From assembly GCA_026225945.1 (NCBI GenBank), contig JAMJFZ010001222.1:386501-450500 (forward strand): 64,000 bases of DNA. The letters run 5' to 3'. The DNA comes from Cricetomys ansorgei. Its lineage: Eukaryota > Chordata > Mammalia > Rodentia > Nesomyidae. Positions 33,829-45,568 of this stretch are shown here, piece by piece. A program made the translations under genes and the position numbers. The notes under the pieces are model-generated. The model was not told where the DNA came from and did not search any database. It saw only the letters and a program-made list of their open reading frames with translations. Numbering within the stretch: the stretch's first letter is position 1; each line of letters begins with the position of its first letter.

Positions 33829-34297
33829 TATTGTCTTGACCAAATGATGTAATTTATGCAAATTTAGCATGGTGCTAGGAATGGAGCTGAAGCTCTACTC
33901 AGTTATGACCAATATTATCATTATGATTCCTGTCAATCTAGCTGGAAGCACACATTCAAACATTTAGCATCATGCTTATGCCACTGGCTTGTGAACGCCA
34001 TTTGTGCTACCTTACTCCTCTGGTTTTCCCAATAGAACACTTGCATCTGGTTCTCCAGGCTGTGGGGCATGAGAGAATAGGAGGAAGTCTTTGGGATAGA
34101 AGCCAAAAGTCAAACGAGGTGATAGGGGAGTGGGCCCAGATGAAGCCACAACTCACCTTTTTCTTGGGCTTGAACTTCACATCCATTTAGTTCTACTTCC
34201 CATTTCAAGCAAGGCCTGAGGCTGCAGTGTTGCATATGATATTCTAGAAAGGAAATACATTTGTCAAGGAAACTCTCATTATAAATATGAATACTAG

Positions 34298-34600
34298 AGA
34301 TTCAAGATGGTGGTAGGGCAGCAAGCAGAGGTGACAGTGCTCTGGCTCCTGCCCCACAGCCTCCACTCAGGTCTCCTCTTCTCATGTGTTCATGGACTTG
34401 GACTGGGAGAAACTGGCACCAAGTGTGGAGAGAAGAACTTTGAGAATTAAAAATGATTGGAAAGACACGGTAGTGTCGACAGATCTGGAAAGTCAGCTAG
34501 TTGTGAGTAGAGAGAAGAAAGACGGCAGAAGGAGCCCACAGGTTCGGCTCACATTGTGGAGAAAGCAAGCTGGGAGAGGAGTCTAACAGAATAGCACACC
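34298..34600 (+). repeat. Repeat unit with 'caagatggtgg' head, copy 1 (possible L1 5' region)
   Basis: Shares about 250 bases with 35733-36015, including 'agatctggaaagtcagctag' and 'ttgtgagtagagagaagaaag'. The head resembles the YY1-binding start of L1 5' untranslated regions. Confidence 0.6.
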
Positions 34601-34889
34601 ATTGAATGGGCCCTATGCTTCATCACACCTGCTAGGCCAGGGCTCCCATTCAGCCCACAGGTGCTTCTGGAGGGAAGGAGAAGGTGGGCTGGGAGAGGAA
34701 TCTAAGATAGAAGAACATGCTGGGAGCCCCAATATCCTGGCAACGTAGTTGAAGTCTGTCGAGAAGGTTCCAGACTCCCCGGTTGGGAATTTTGGCTTAC
34801 CAGTCATTTTGCCCCTTTTTCCCCTTTGCTGTAATGGTGACAAAAGCCTTTCATTATGTCTGCATGGCCTAGTAATACCTTAGCTGGCT

Positions 34890-35612
34890 GGTGTTAGCGG
34901 CCAATTTTTACTCAAAAGTAATTGTCATTGTAAAATATCTTGCGGGCTTCAAAGTCCTGGTATGTGTAAAGCTACCTATTCATATTGATATTCCTGGAAT
35001 AGGTGTTGGTCCTCCCAGGAACAGACAAGCCTTTAACAGATAGAAGCAAAAGGAGCCTAGATAGAGAAAAAATAAATACGCACCTAACAGCTAAAAACCA
35101 TAAAATAAAAACCTTCTTTGCCAACATGACACTCTGCTCTGTTTGGGGCAGATGGAGATATTATTCAGCTAACAGTATTAAGTCAAATGTTCTTTCATAG
35201 CAAACAAGATAAGTGGCAGGAGGGAGGACACCCAACCCCCACCCTGGGCGTGACTACGTCTATATTTGAAACCGGTTCCTCTGAAGGCCTGAGCAACATC
35301 TACATACCAAAAAACTGTATTTGGCTTTTTAAACTTCTTGCCAGAGCAATTCTCTCTCTCTTTCTGGCGTGGGCCCCTTTCCTTGGTAATGTATATTGTC
35401 AGTCTCTCCCTCCTTCTCTTCTTGGTGTGGTTTTTCCACTGACAAGGCGCATTGCATTGTCAGTCTCTCTCTTGCCCCTCTCTTTTCTTAATATGTACAC
35501 TGTTACTTCCCCTATTAAAAACGCTCCTGCATTTTACTTCTAAAGCATTCTACGTGTCATTTTAAAGCGCGATCCTGTGAGTGTCATTTCCTTGGGTCCC
35601 ATAAAAGAACAA
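34890..35612 (+). mobile_element. Possible solo LTR, family unknown
   Basis: Starts tgttagcggcc. Contains CT-rich segments, an 'attaaaaac' polyadenylation-like signal (about 35514) and an end near 'gggtcccataaaagaaca'. It is flanked by the two copies of the 'caagatggtgg' repeat. No clear target duplication was found. Confidence 0.35.
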
Positions 35613-35732
35613 ACTACTCTGTTCGTTTGTCATTCCTCATTTTTCCTGCACTCATACTCCCTCCTGCATAGAGTGTTCAGGAACCCATTTGTGGAAAAGG
35701 CTGGTTCCCTGCACAAGAACAGAGCCCTGAAC

Positions 35733-36015
35733 AGGGCTCAAGATGGTGGCGGGGCAGTAGACAGAGTCCAACAGGGTTCTGAGCTCTGCCCCACTGCCTC
35801 CACTCAAGTCTCCCCAATTTCTCATGTGTTCATGGGCCCGGAAAAGCTACATTGGCACCAAGTTGTTAGAGAGAACTTTGAGAATTAAAAGTGCTTGGAA
35901 ATATGCAGCTCCAGTGACAGATCTGGAAAGTCAACTAGTTGTGAGTAGAGAGAAGAAAGATGGCCAAATGACTACAAGTTCGGCCTGCAGGTGTGGAGGA
36001 CACTGAGCTGGAGAC
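35733..36015 (+). repeat. Repeat unit with 'caagatggtgg' head, copy 2 (possible L1 5' region)
   Basis: Second copy of the unit at 34298. It is followed by about 700 bases of GC-moderate sequence and then L1 3' copy B, so 35733-37400 could be one internally deleted L1. Confidence 0.6.
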
Positions 36016-36711
36016 ACAGTCATAGTGGTGGTGCCCCAAGAGAGATAAGCACTCAGGATGCTAGGAGGCTGGGGCCATCTCCTGTTGTTATCCACCAGGC
36101 AGGGCTTCTACTCAGAGACTGGAGCAGTGCACACATAGCCAAGAGAAAGAGTTACCGACTAGGCAGGCAGGGGGACAGCAATGAGCCTTGCTAAGAAACA
36201 CATGTCTAGAGGTGGTGGCAGGCATGAGTGTGCACCCACTGTGGACAAGAGACCTGTCCTCAGGTTACACAGACCCTTCTGGCCTCTTCACTGACCTCCA
36301 GGCTGGTATGGCCACTTCTGTGGCCACAACCACTGCTTGTATTGCTCTCCCTGATGGGGGGGTAGGGGTAGAGCACGGGCTGTGGCACTACCAGTGGGCT
36401 GGAAGCACAAAGGCCAAGGCAGCAGGACTGAAGGCGATGAGCAGTCTGGAGCTCGACCAGATCCTGACCAGGTCCTCACCAGATCCTACACCTTAACACG
36501 CTGCCAAACCTCAGGATCCTGAGATCCTAATCATCTGATCCTGACTAACAGCAAGATATATCAGTTGAAGAATATTACATCATCAGGTTGAGTCACCTCC
36601 TTTTGGGAGGGGCCTTAGAAACCTCAAAATGCTCATGTGGAACAGGACAATTAGAGTTCCATCTCTATTGCTGACACTGTCTGAATTTACCAGATGTTTA
36701 AGCCTGGCTTA

Positions 36712-37400
36712 ATGAGGTGCTCATTCTGGCAAGCTATCTAGGTGCCTGTGTGATGTCTGGGTACCTTTGGGATGCCAGGGAGCCTGTAGGAGGATCAGAT
36801 GCCTGCAGGATGTCCAGGCGCCTGCTGGATGGTCTGGTGTTGTGTGAGTCCGAGTGCCTGCATGAATTCTGGGTGTCTGTGTGATAACCTGTTTCTATTT
36901 TCAACCTCATATTCAGGTGCCTGTGGGGACATTTATATGCCTGCAGGATAGATGGGTGCCTGTGTGATGTCTGGGTATCTTCAGGATATCTGGGAGCCTC
37001 CAGCATGTCCAATGCCTACAGGATGTCTGAGTGCCTGTGGGATGTCTGGGTCCCTATATGTTTGGGCAACTTCAGGTTGAACTTTGTCACGCTTAATCGT
37101 AGGCTAATACAGGTCAGGTGGATGTCCATGATTTGAGCTGCCTATTGCCACCAAAAAACCATGGTCATGCCCATGATCCATGCTACAGCCACACAGGCTT
37201 GACAGGCTTGACTTAATTCTTTTCTCTTTTGTACCTTTTTCATCTTGTGGGCTTTGTTGTTGCTGTTGTTTTGTTTTATTTGAGGGCGCAGGTGTGGGAT
37301 GGTGGGTGGATCGGGAAGGAATCAGAAGAGGGTGTGATCAGGATACATTGTATGAAACTCAGGTAATTAATAAAAAGTATTATGTTGAAAAATATGAATG
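36712..37400 (+). mobile_element. L1 3' untranslated region, copy B
   Basis: Carries an expanded 19-bp minisatellite, then 'cttcaggttgaactttgtc', 'accatggtcatgcc', 'gggtggatcgggaaggaatc' and the terminal 'gtgatcaggatacattgtat'. Collinear with copy A, without the LTR. Confidence 0.65.
36744..37051 (+). repeat. 19-bp minisatellite, about 14 units
   Basis: Units of the type gcctgtgggatgtctgggt repeat in register, with two longer spacers (at about 36838 and 36895). Copy A of the same element has only about three units, so it expanded here. Confidence 0.9.
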
Positions 37401-37804
37401 CTATACCAGCATATATGTAATTTCTGAGCAACTGAGAATATACATATAACATTATGATACAAGTTCTATGGGTTATAAGATATGGTTTAATCACATTTTT
37501 ATATCTCTGAAATCAAAGCGTGACTTATAATTGATGGCAAACTGTAGTTTAATCGCTATAGTGTTTGTTGTGATTATCAGTGTCTCAGTAGCTTTCAGTG
37601 ATACCTATTTTGTGTGTGTGTGTGTGTGTGTGTATGGGGAGTGAGCTTTGGTTTCACTGGCTTTTGCAGTGCTTGATTTAGCTGGGTTTGACTTAGCTCT
37701 ATACAGCTAAACATGTTATTTTAGAACCCAGACAGGACTAATCACAATCTTGGACTCTGGATGAAGGAACAAAAGTTGATTCAAATTTTACAAACATATA
37801 TAAA

Positions 37805-38374
37805 GCTACTTTGGTAACGTTTCTGTTTCTGTGACAAAAGCACCATGACTAAAAGCAACTTGGAGAGGATTATTTCTCTTACACTTCCACATCACAGTCC
37901 GTCCTTGAGGGAAATGAGGGTAGGAACTCAAGCAGGAACCTGGAGACAGGAACTGAAGCAGAGACTGTGGGTGTAAATGGCTTTCTGGCCTGCATTCCTT
38001 GGCTTACTCATTCTGCTCCTCCTCCCCTTTCTTCTTTTTAATTTTTTTGAGACAAGATTTCTCTGTTGTAACTCTGGCTGTTGTGGAACTCACTCTGCAG
38101 ACCAGACTGGCCTCAAATTCACAGAGATCTGTCTGGGATTAAAGGTGTATGCCACCACTACTCAGCTTCATACTGCTTCTTATACAACCCAGGACCACCT
38201 TCCCAGGGTAGAACTGCCCACAGTTGGCTAGACCTGCCCACATCAACCATCAATCAAGAAAATGCCCCATAGACATGTCCACAGGCCTATGTGATGGGGG
38301 CATTTCTTCAGTTGAGGTTCCCTATTCCCAAATGACTCCAGTTTGTGTCAAGCTGACAAAAACTAACCAGCACA
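37805..38374 (+). mobile_element. Rodent mid-repetitive element, split by a B1
   Basis: 'agcaccatgactaaaagcaacttggagagg...tacacttccacatcacag' to 'caaatgactccagtttgtgtcaagctgac'. The most complete copy in the window. Confidence 0.85.
38033..38166 (-). mobile_element. B1 SINE
   Basis: 'gagacaagatttctctgttgtaactctggctgttgtgg...gggattaaaggtgtatgccacc', inside the mid-repetitive element. Confidence 0.92.
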
Positions 38375-39796
38375 TATGGTCTTTGTCATACCCACTCACA
38401 TTCAATTGGCCAAAACGAGTCATATGGCCAGGCTTGACAATGGAGTGCAGATGTGTGCTCTACCCACTGTGGAGCTGAGAAGGCATGTGGGGACAGAAAT
38501 TGGGAACAGCAACAGAATTTACCATGGCAACATTTTTCCTTTTCTCATGGTACATAAAACAATGGTGTGTTTCACAGTGGCTGGCATCTCAGAGTCAGTG
38601 TAGTAGACTATACCATGGCTTAAAAGAATCTGGCCTCTGGACATAATATTTTTATAAGCCTCCCCTTTTTTTCCAGTTGAGCTTCACAAAAATGGAGACA
38701 TGAACATTGTTTCTTTGGGATTTTCCCTCTCCTTAAATAAGAACAATTGGTGATGCAGGGAAGGGAGACTTAGTGACACACTTCTGTTAACCCCCAGTTA
38801 GCTCATTATTGTTACCTAATGTTGTAAATAAAGGAGGTAGAATTATGGGCAAGTGATCGGAGGGTTATGTTCACAGCATAGTCACAACTATTGACTAATC
38901 ATTAATCATGTGGTTTTTCCCACACAACACAGGTTTACACCGCCTCCACTATGTTAATGTCCTTTCTTGTCACTGGAAATCAGCAAGATACAGCATCCAT
39001 GCTTCTTGATCATATGAAGTGTCAAGTGCAGACGATAAGTAGGTGAATGAGGACATTTCAGATGCAGATGGCAGCCGTGAAGAACAGAGCACCTGTGTTT
39101 GGGGTGAAGAACCAAGATTACTTTAGTTAAAATATTGAAATCTAATACCAGGAGTCAGTCTTACTAAGACCTGGGGGAAGCATCCCAAACCGACTAGCAG
39201 ATTAATAGATTTCGAAGCAGTAGGAGGGAAAAAAGACCATTGTGGATAGAATATGGTGAGCGAGCATCAGGGTATAAGTTCAAGTGAAATTGCAATGAAA
39301 ACCCCCAAATGCGGTGACTTCCGTACATGATACAGCCCTATATTTTCCTCACGACGCCGAAACGCTCAAGCAGACTGGCCTGGCTTGCTGGCTGTCTTGG
39401 TGTTGTGCTGAGCTCACTATGTGCTTTCCATCTTGTGTTGCTATGGCCACTAGTGATTCCATTCCCTTCCCCCCTGCACCCACGTCCCAGCCAACAGGAG
39501 GAGGGACGTGAAGCACACAGTGGGTTATTTCTACTTAAAGACTCAAACTAGAAGTTTGTGCACAGCACTCTGCTCACGTCCTACTGATCAGTGTTTTCAT
39601 ACGATCGTATATGGCGATAAGGGAAGGGAGGACCTGTCACGACCTTGCATTTATGTAGCTGAATAAACTTTGTTAACTATTTCTAGTCAAGAAAGAGCTA
39701 GGTAGTTGTCTGAGGATGAATGTTTTTATCTGCAATGTGAGTGGCAAAGCTACTGAAGCCCACGAAGACTATAACAAGGAGTTTGGATTAAATTAG
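38375..39796. other. Unassigned intergenic DNA
   Basis: Old mammalian repeat fragments are likely (for example 'cattcaattggccaaaacgagtcatatgg' at 38401) but cannot be named. No gene recognised. Confidence 0.4.
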
Positions 39797-40160
39797 AAAT
39801 GTATTAGTTATCTTTTGTTAATTATTAATAATAAATACTGTTAATAATACAAAATAATCCCCCCCACCCCAGTGTGGAAGCTTAAAATCAGTGTTTATCA
39901 CCTCACTTTTTTTTTGCCGTGGGTCAGGAATTTGAGATATGCCTAGTAGGGTGAATCCCTTTGGGTCTCTCAGGTCACTGGAATGGAGCCATTGGTTAGG
40001 GCTGTAGTCATCTGACGGAGCAGAGAGGTGCACATCTAAGGCGGCTTATTACATACTTATTGATGGAAAACTCAGTTCCTTGCAGGATATTGGACGCAAG
40101 CTTCCATTTCTTGTCACATGAATCTTTCTAGAGAGTTCCTTGAGTGCTGTCAAGACATGC
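39797..40160 (+). mobile_element. Ancient mammalian LTR/MaLR-like repeat
   Basis: 'gtattagttatcttttgtta...gcttaaaatcagtgtttatcacctcac...gtgggtcaggaatttgagatatg...gggctgtagtcatctgac...actcagttccttgc' follows a familiar placental-mammal repeat order. Class uncertain. Confidence 0.5.
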
Positions 40161-40444
40161 ATGGTACTCTAAGTAAGTCATCTGAGAAAAGAGAGCAAAG
40201 ATAGCACTGTATATCTGGTGCCCAATATCAGACACCATCGCTGATACTTGCCATATTTTATTTCTTGTACACTAGTCTCTGAGCACTTCCCACCGTCACG
40301 GAGAAGGGCGTCATGTTCTGCCTTTTCAAGAGGAGAGTATGAACTTACACACTTATTTTTTAACTACCACAGTATTGTTTGGGGAATATTTTAAGCAAGA
40401 GGCTATACAATCGTTTTTCTAATTTGAAAGAATTGTTTTGGCAG

Positions 40445-40664
40445 GAATAGTAGGCATGTGGTTGAGAGCTACTTCCTGATCCGCAGGCAGGAAGAACAAG
40501 ACTGAGTCTGGCATGGGCTTCTGAAGCCTCAAAGCCCACCCCATTTCCTCCAATAAGGCTCCCTGATCCTTCTAATCCTGTCAAACAGTTCCACTTCCTG
40601 GTGACGAGGCATTCAAATATATGAGCCTCTGGGAGGCATTCAAAGCACCGCAACACCTATAGAT
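40445..40664 (+). mobile_element. Rodent mid-repetitive element, 3' fragment
   Basis: 'tggttgagagctacttcctgatccgcagg' to 'ttccacttcctggtgacgaggcattcaaatat'. Aligns with 15430-15660. Confidence 0.75.
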
Positions 40665-43600
40665 TTTTTTCATCAAGTTTGCCTCTTGTGGAAAAAGCCT
40701 CAAATCCAATCAGGGAGCAGTTGGTTACCACAATGACAGCCATGCCACTTTTGCCCCAGTGGGCCCATGTTGGCTTGCCGTTTGGTTTTGTAGTTCATAG
40801 AGTTCACAGCTGAGTAAGCCATTATGACCTTTAGTCCCCCAGCAGTCTGCATAGCACCTGCCTGGCATGATAAAAGCTAGCCAGCAGGGAAGACGTTTCT
40901 GAGCCAGTTCCAGTTAGATTTCTCTATAGTTATGTGATGCTTTTAGCAATGGGGTCTTATTGATTGATTCTGGTGGGCAACCAAGAGGAACGGCAAGAGC
41001 CTATGTTATTGGGAGGGGTCCTGGGGCCTCTCTGATTAACAACTCATAGAGAAGTATTCGACACGTGCCACTGGGGCTTTTGTTTAGTGACACTAACATT
41101 ATCTAGCTTTGTAGTGTATCTGCCTCCTAACTCTCCTTAATGTTTTTAAATTAAGTAATCAGATAGTGGGTTGTGGTGTGGCTTCTCAGAGTCACATCCC
41201 CTTATTTCCCCCATCCCCCAAACCCTCTCCCTGTTTGAACCTTTCTACTGCAGTATTCTGCTTTCCCATCCTCATTTTACCTATGTGCTACTGCCCCCAT
41301 CGCCTTAAGGCAACCCCCCAATCCTTTTTCCTAGTTTATTGACTTCTGGGGGCACTCTAAGTTAAGCACACAAAACTCAAGAGTCTAATCTAGGATCCGC
41401 ACATGGACAAGAACATGAACTATTTGTCTGTCTGAGCCTGAGTTACCTGGATCAGTATAATGTTTTCCAGTTTCATCTATTTACCTGCAAATTTCATAAT
41501 TTTACTTTTTTTTTATAGCTAAATAAAACTTCACTTTGTATGTGTACCACATTTTCATGATCTATTCATCAGTTTATGGACAGATTAATTATGATTAATT
41601 TCCTAGGTAAATAGAGCTGAAATGAGCATGATTGTGTAGACACTCTTGTGGTGAGAGATACATTCTCCTGGGTGTGTGCCCGGGAGCAGTATGGCCAGGA
41701 CAAATGGCGATTCTCTTTCTAGTTTTCCCAGGAACCTCCAGACTGATTTCAGTGGCTTCCGTAGTTTACACATGCACCAGCGTTCGTTGTCATTTGCGTT
41801 TTTGATGATGACCATTCTGACTAGAGAGAGATGGGATCTTGAAGTAGTTTTAATCTGCATTTCCCTGGTGGTTAAGGTTGTTTTTAAACTTTCAAAAGCA
41901 TTCCCAAGACATTTGAGTCTCTTCTTACTCTGTTGAGTTCCATCATCTATTTTTCAAGTTGGACTGTTTTCTTGGAGTTTAGTTTTCTGAGTTCCTTGTC
42001 TATTTCAGTTACTAACCCTCTATCCAAGGCATGGCTGTCAAACATTCTCTCCCTCTTTGTGGGCTGCCTCTTCACTTGATGAGCCTCTTTAGTTTTATGA
42101 GATCCCATTTGTTGATTGTTGGTCTTAATTCCCATGATATGAGAGCTTTATTTAGACAATTCTACCACAGGCCTGTGTACTAAAGGATGCTCCATGTTTT
42201 TCCTATTGCAGTTTCAGGGTATTACTTCTACTGAGATCTTTGATCTGTTTAGAGTTGAGTTTGTTCAGGGTGAGAGGTAAGGATCTAGCTTTATTCTGGT
42301 TGATATCTAGGTTTCCCAACACTATTTGTTGAAGAGGCTGTCTTTAGAGTATATCTTTGGCTTCTTTGTCAAAAATCAGATAGTGTAGTTGTATGGGTTA
42401 GTATTAGTAACCTCTATTCTATGTGTCTGTTTTATGCCAAGACCACGCTGTTTTTATGGCTCTATAGTGTAACTTGAAATCAGGCATGGTGATGCCACCA
42501 GCAGTATTGTTTTTGGTGACGATTTGTTTGGCTATCTCTGTTTTTGTGTGCATCCATATAAATTTTAGGATTTATTTTTTCTATTTTGTGAAGAATGTCC
42601 CTGAAATCTTGGTTGATATTGTATTGAGTATGAAGATTGATTTGGTAGTATGGCCATTCTCAAAATACTGATTCTTCCTATTTATGACCATGGGAGGTCC
42701 TTCCCTCTTGTAGCGTCTTCTTGAGTTTCTTTCTTCAGTGTCTCGATGCTTTTATTATAGAGGGTTTTTATTACCTTGCTTAGATTTATTGATAGTTTTT
42801 TTTAATGGGATTATTTCACAGATTTCTTTTCCAGTGGATGCTGATTTTTGTGTATTAATTTTATATCCTGCTACTTAGGGAGATTGTTTGTTAGCTCTTA
42901 AGAAGTTTCTTTTGTGTATGTGGAGTCTTATACATCATAAATGTATAAGATTGTATCTTTTGCAAAAGTCTATTTGTGTCCTTTTATTTCCTCTCATGGC
43001 TAATTACTCTAGCAAAGACTTCAAGCATTTAATTGAATAGGAGTAGAAAAAGGGGACTTCTTGTCTTGGTCTTTATCCTAGTGGGGATGTTTTGAGTTTT
43101 TCTCCACTTAGTATAATGTTGGCTGTACATTTGGGATATATAGCCTTTGTAATGTTGAAATGTGCTCTCATCTCCCCAGTTTCTCTGTGCCTTTTTTTAA
43201 TGAAAGGATGTTAGATTTTGTTGAAGACCTTTTTTTTAATCTATTGAAATGATCATGTGATTTTCAATTATGTGATGAGTAGTGTTTATTGATTTGCATA
43301 TGTTGAATCATCCCTGCATTCCTGGAATGAAGCAAACTTGATCATGGTGACTGATCCTTTTGATATAACCTTGAATTTAGTTTGCAAGCATTTTATTCAG
43401 AATTTTTGCACCCATATTCATCAGGAAGTTGTGTAATTTTCTCCATTTTTTTTTCTGTCTTTGTCTGGTTTGGATACCAGGCTAATAATGGCTTCATAAA
43501 AAAGTTTGGAAGCATTCCTTCCTTTTCCCATTTGTGGAATAATTTGAGTGATATTGATATTAGTTCTTCTTTGAATAGCTGGTAGAATTCTACAATAAAC

Positions 43601-44094
43601 CCATATCTGGCATTAGGATGTTTTTTGGGTGGGAGTTTTTTTAAAATTATTGCTTCATCACATCGTTGATTATAGGTTTTAAAATTTATTTATTTCATCT
43701 TTAATTTTGATGGGTCATATGCATCTAGAAATTCTTCTTTTTTTCTTCCCCCCCCCCCAGATTTTCCAGTCTAGTGGAATATAGACTTTAAAGCTACATC
43801 TTATAGTTTTCTGAATTTTATTGATATCTTTTGTTTTATTTTGATCTCTAATTTTATTAATTTGTATATTCTTTTTTTCTTTTGGTTAATTTGGCTAAGG
43901 GCTTTGTCAATATTATCACTCTTTTCAAGGAAACTGAGTCATTTCATTTTTTTCTTTGTATTATTTGTTTGTATTTTAGTAATTTCTGTTCTGGTCTTCG
44001 TTATTACTTCTAATCTACTACTTTCAGGTTTGAGTTGATCTTGTTTTTCCAAAGTCTTAAGGCGCATTATTGAGTTATCAATTTGAAATTTTTA

Positions 44095-44258
44095 AAGTTT
44101 AAAAAATATGTTCATGCGTGTGCACGTGCTCCATGTGTGTACAGCAGCCCTCAGAAGTCTGAAGAAGCACTGGGTCCTCTAGAACTGGAGTTTCACACAG
44201 TCGTGAGCGGACATGTGGGTGCTGAGAACTGAACCTGGATCCTCTGAAAGATCGTTAA
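44095..44258 (-). mobile_element. B3 SINE, head truncated
   Basis: 'cagccctcagaagtctgaag...tcctctagaactggagtttcac...gctgagaactgaacctggatc'. It stops where a B2 begins. Confidence 0.75.
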
Positions 44259-44261
44259 GTG

Positions 44262-44470
44262 CTTTTTTTTTTTTTTTTTTGTAAATGTAGTTTTTTAAAG
44301 ATTTTTTTTATTATGAAAACTCTATCTGCATATACCCCTGCATGCCAGAAGAGGGCATCAGATCCCATCATAGATGCTTCTGAGCTACCATGTGGGTGCT
44401 GGGAATTGAACTCAGGACCTCTGGAAAAGCAACCAGTGCTCTTAACAGTGGATCCATCTCTCCAGCTGCA
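44262..44470 (-). mobile_element. B2 SINE
   Basis: Poly(T), then 'agattttttttattatgaaaac', 'gccagaagagggcatcagatc', 'ggtgctgggaattgaactc' and 'ggatccatctctccagct', the reverse of a full B2. It contains a CTCF-like CCAGAAGAGGGCA at 44345-44357. Confidence 0.92.
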
Positions 44471-45391
44471 GAGAGCATTTGATTTTTTTTTTTTCTTGTG
44501 CTACAACTCTCCTCTGAGGACAGGCTTCGCTGTGTCCCATAAACTTTGCTACACTGGATTTTTCTTTTCATTCAAATTCTAGGACTATTTTCTCCTTCCT
44601 CCCTGCTTTTCAATGGCCTATTTATCTTTCTGTAGCATGTTGTTTAGTCTCCATAAGTTTATTTTGCTCAGTTTCTCTTGGTATTGACACCTATCTTGAT
44701 TCCATTGCGTTCAAATAGAATACAGAATGTCATTTTGATTTTCTTGTGTTTGTAGTCTATTTTGGAGAATGTTCCACATATTGCTGAGTTTTTGATTTTT
44801 TTTTTTTTTTTCAGTGTTTGGATGGATTGTTCTGTGATGTCTATTAAGTTCATTTGATTTATGGTATCATTTCACACTACTGCTTCTGTATTTAATTTCT
44901 GTCTGGATAATCTGTTTATTGATGAGAATGGGATATTGAAGTCCCCTGCAGTTACTGTGTTTTGCTCTGTCTATGGCTTTACTGGTTTTGTTTTATAAAA
45001 GTGGGTGTGCCTGTGCTTGGCGTGTATATGTTTAGAATCGTGATATTTTCCCAATGGATAGTTTGCCTAAAGAGAATGAAGTGGCTTTCTTTATCTCTTC
45101 AAACTATTTTTGGTTTGAGTCTATTTTTATCGGGTATTAGAACAGCGATGGCTGCTTGTGCACTCGTTCTATTTGCTTGGAACACCCTTTTCCATCCTTT
45201 TAAATCAAAGCTCATAGTCTGTCCTTAATGGTGAGGTGTGTTTTTTGGACGCAGCAATGTGATAGATCCTGTTTTCTAATCCAGTCTTTCGGTTTCAATT
45301 AAGGAATCAAAACCATCCATCATCAAAGTTATTATTGAAAGGTGTGTACTAATTCTTATCTTTTTCTAAATGTTTTTTGGCATTTTCTTAG

Positions 45392-45502
45392 ACTGTTCTT
45401 TGAGGCATGGTCTCATTGTGTAAGTCTGGCTGGCCTTGAACTCACGGACAGCTGCCTGCATCTGTCTCCCAAGGCCTGGGTAGAAGAAGCACGACCACAT
45501 GG
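45392..45502 (-). mobile_element. B1 SINE
   Basis: 'gaggcatggtctcattgtgtaagtctggctggcc...ctgcatctgtctcccaagg'. Diverged, inside the L1. Confidence 0.75.
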
Positions 45503-45549
45503 CTTTTGGACATTTTAAAAGTCGACCGCCCCGCTGTTATTTTCCCTTG

Positions 45550-45568
45550 TGGCCCCTAGGGGGCGTGT
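45550..45568 (+). promoter_or_regulatory. CTCF-like motif, strong match
   Basis: TGGCCCCTAGGGGGCGTGT matches the long CTCF consensus except at a few positions. It lies in a GC-richer patch (45520-45625) that does not read like the surrounding L1. Confidence 0.5.

Noticed and set aside
36734..37012. 92-codon minus-strand frame with repeating residues
   Set aside because: Readout of the 19-bp minisatellite in the L1 3' region.
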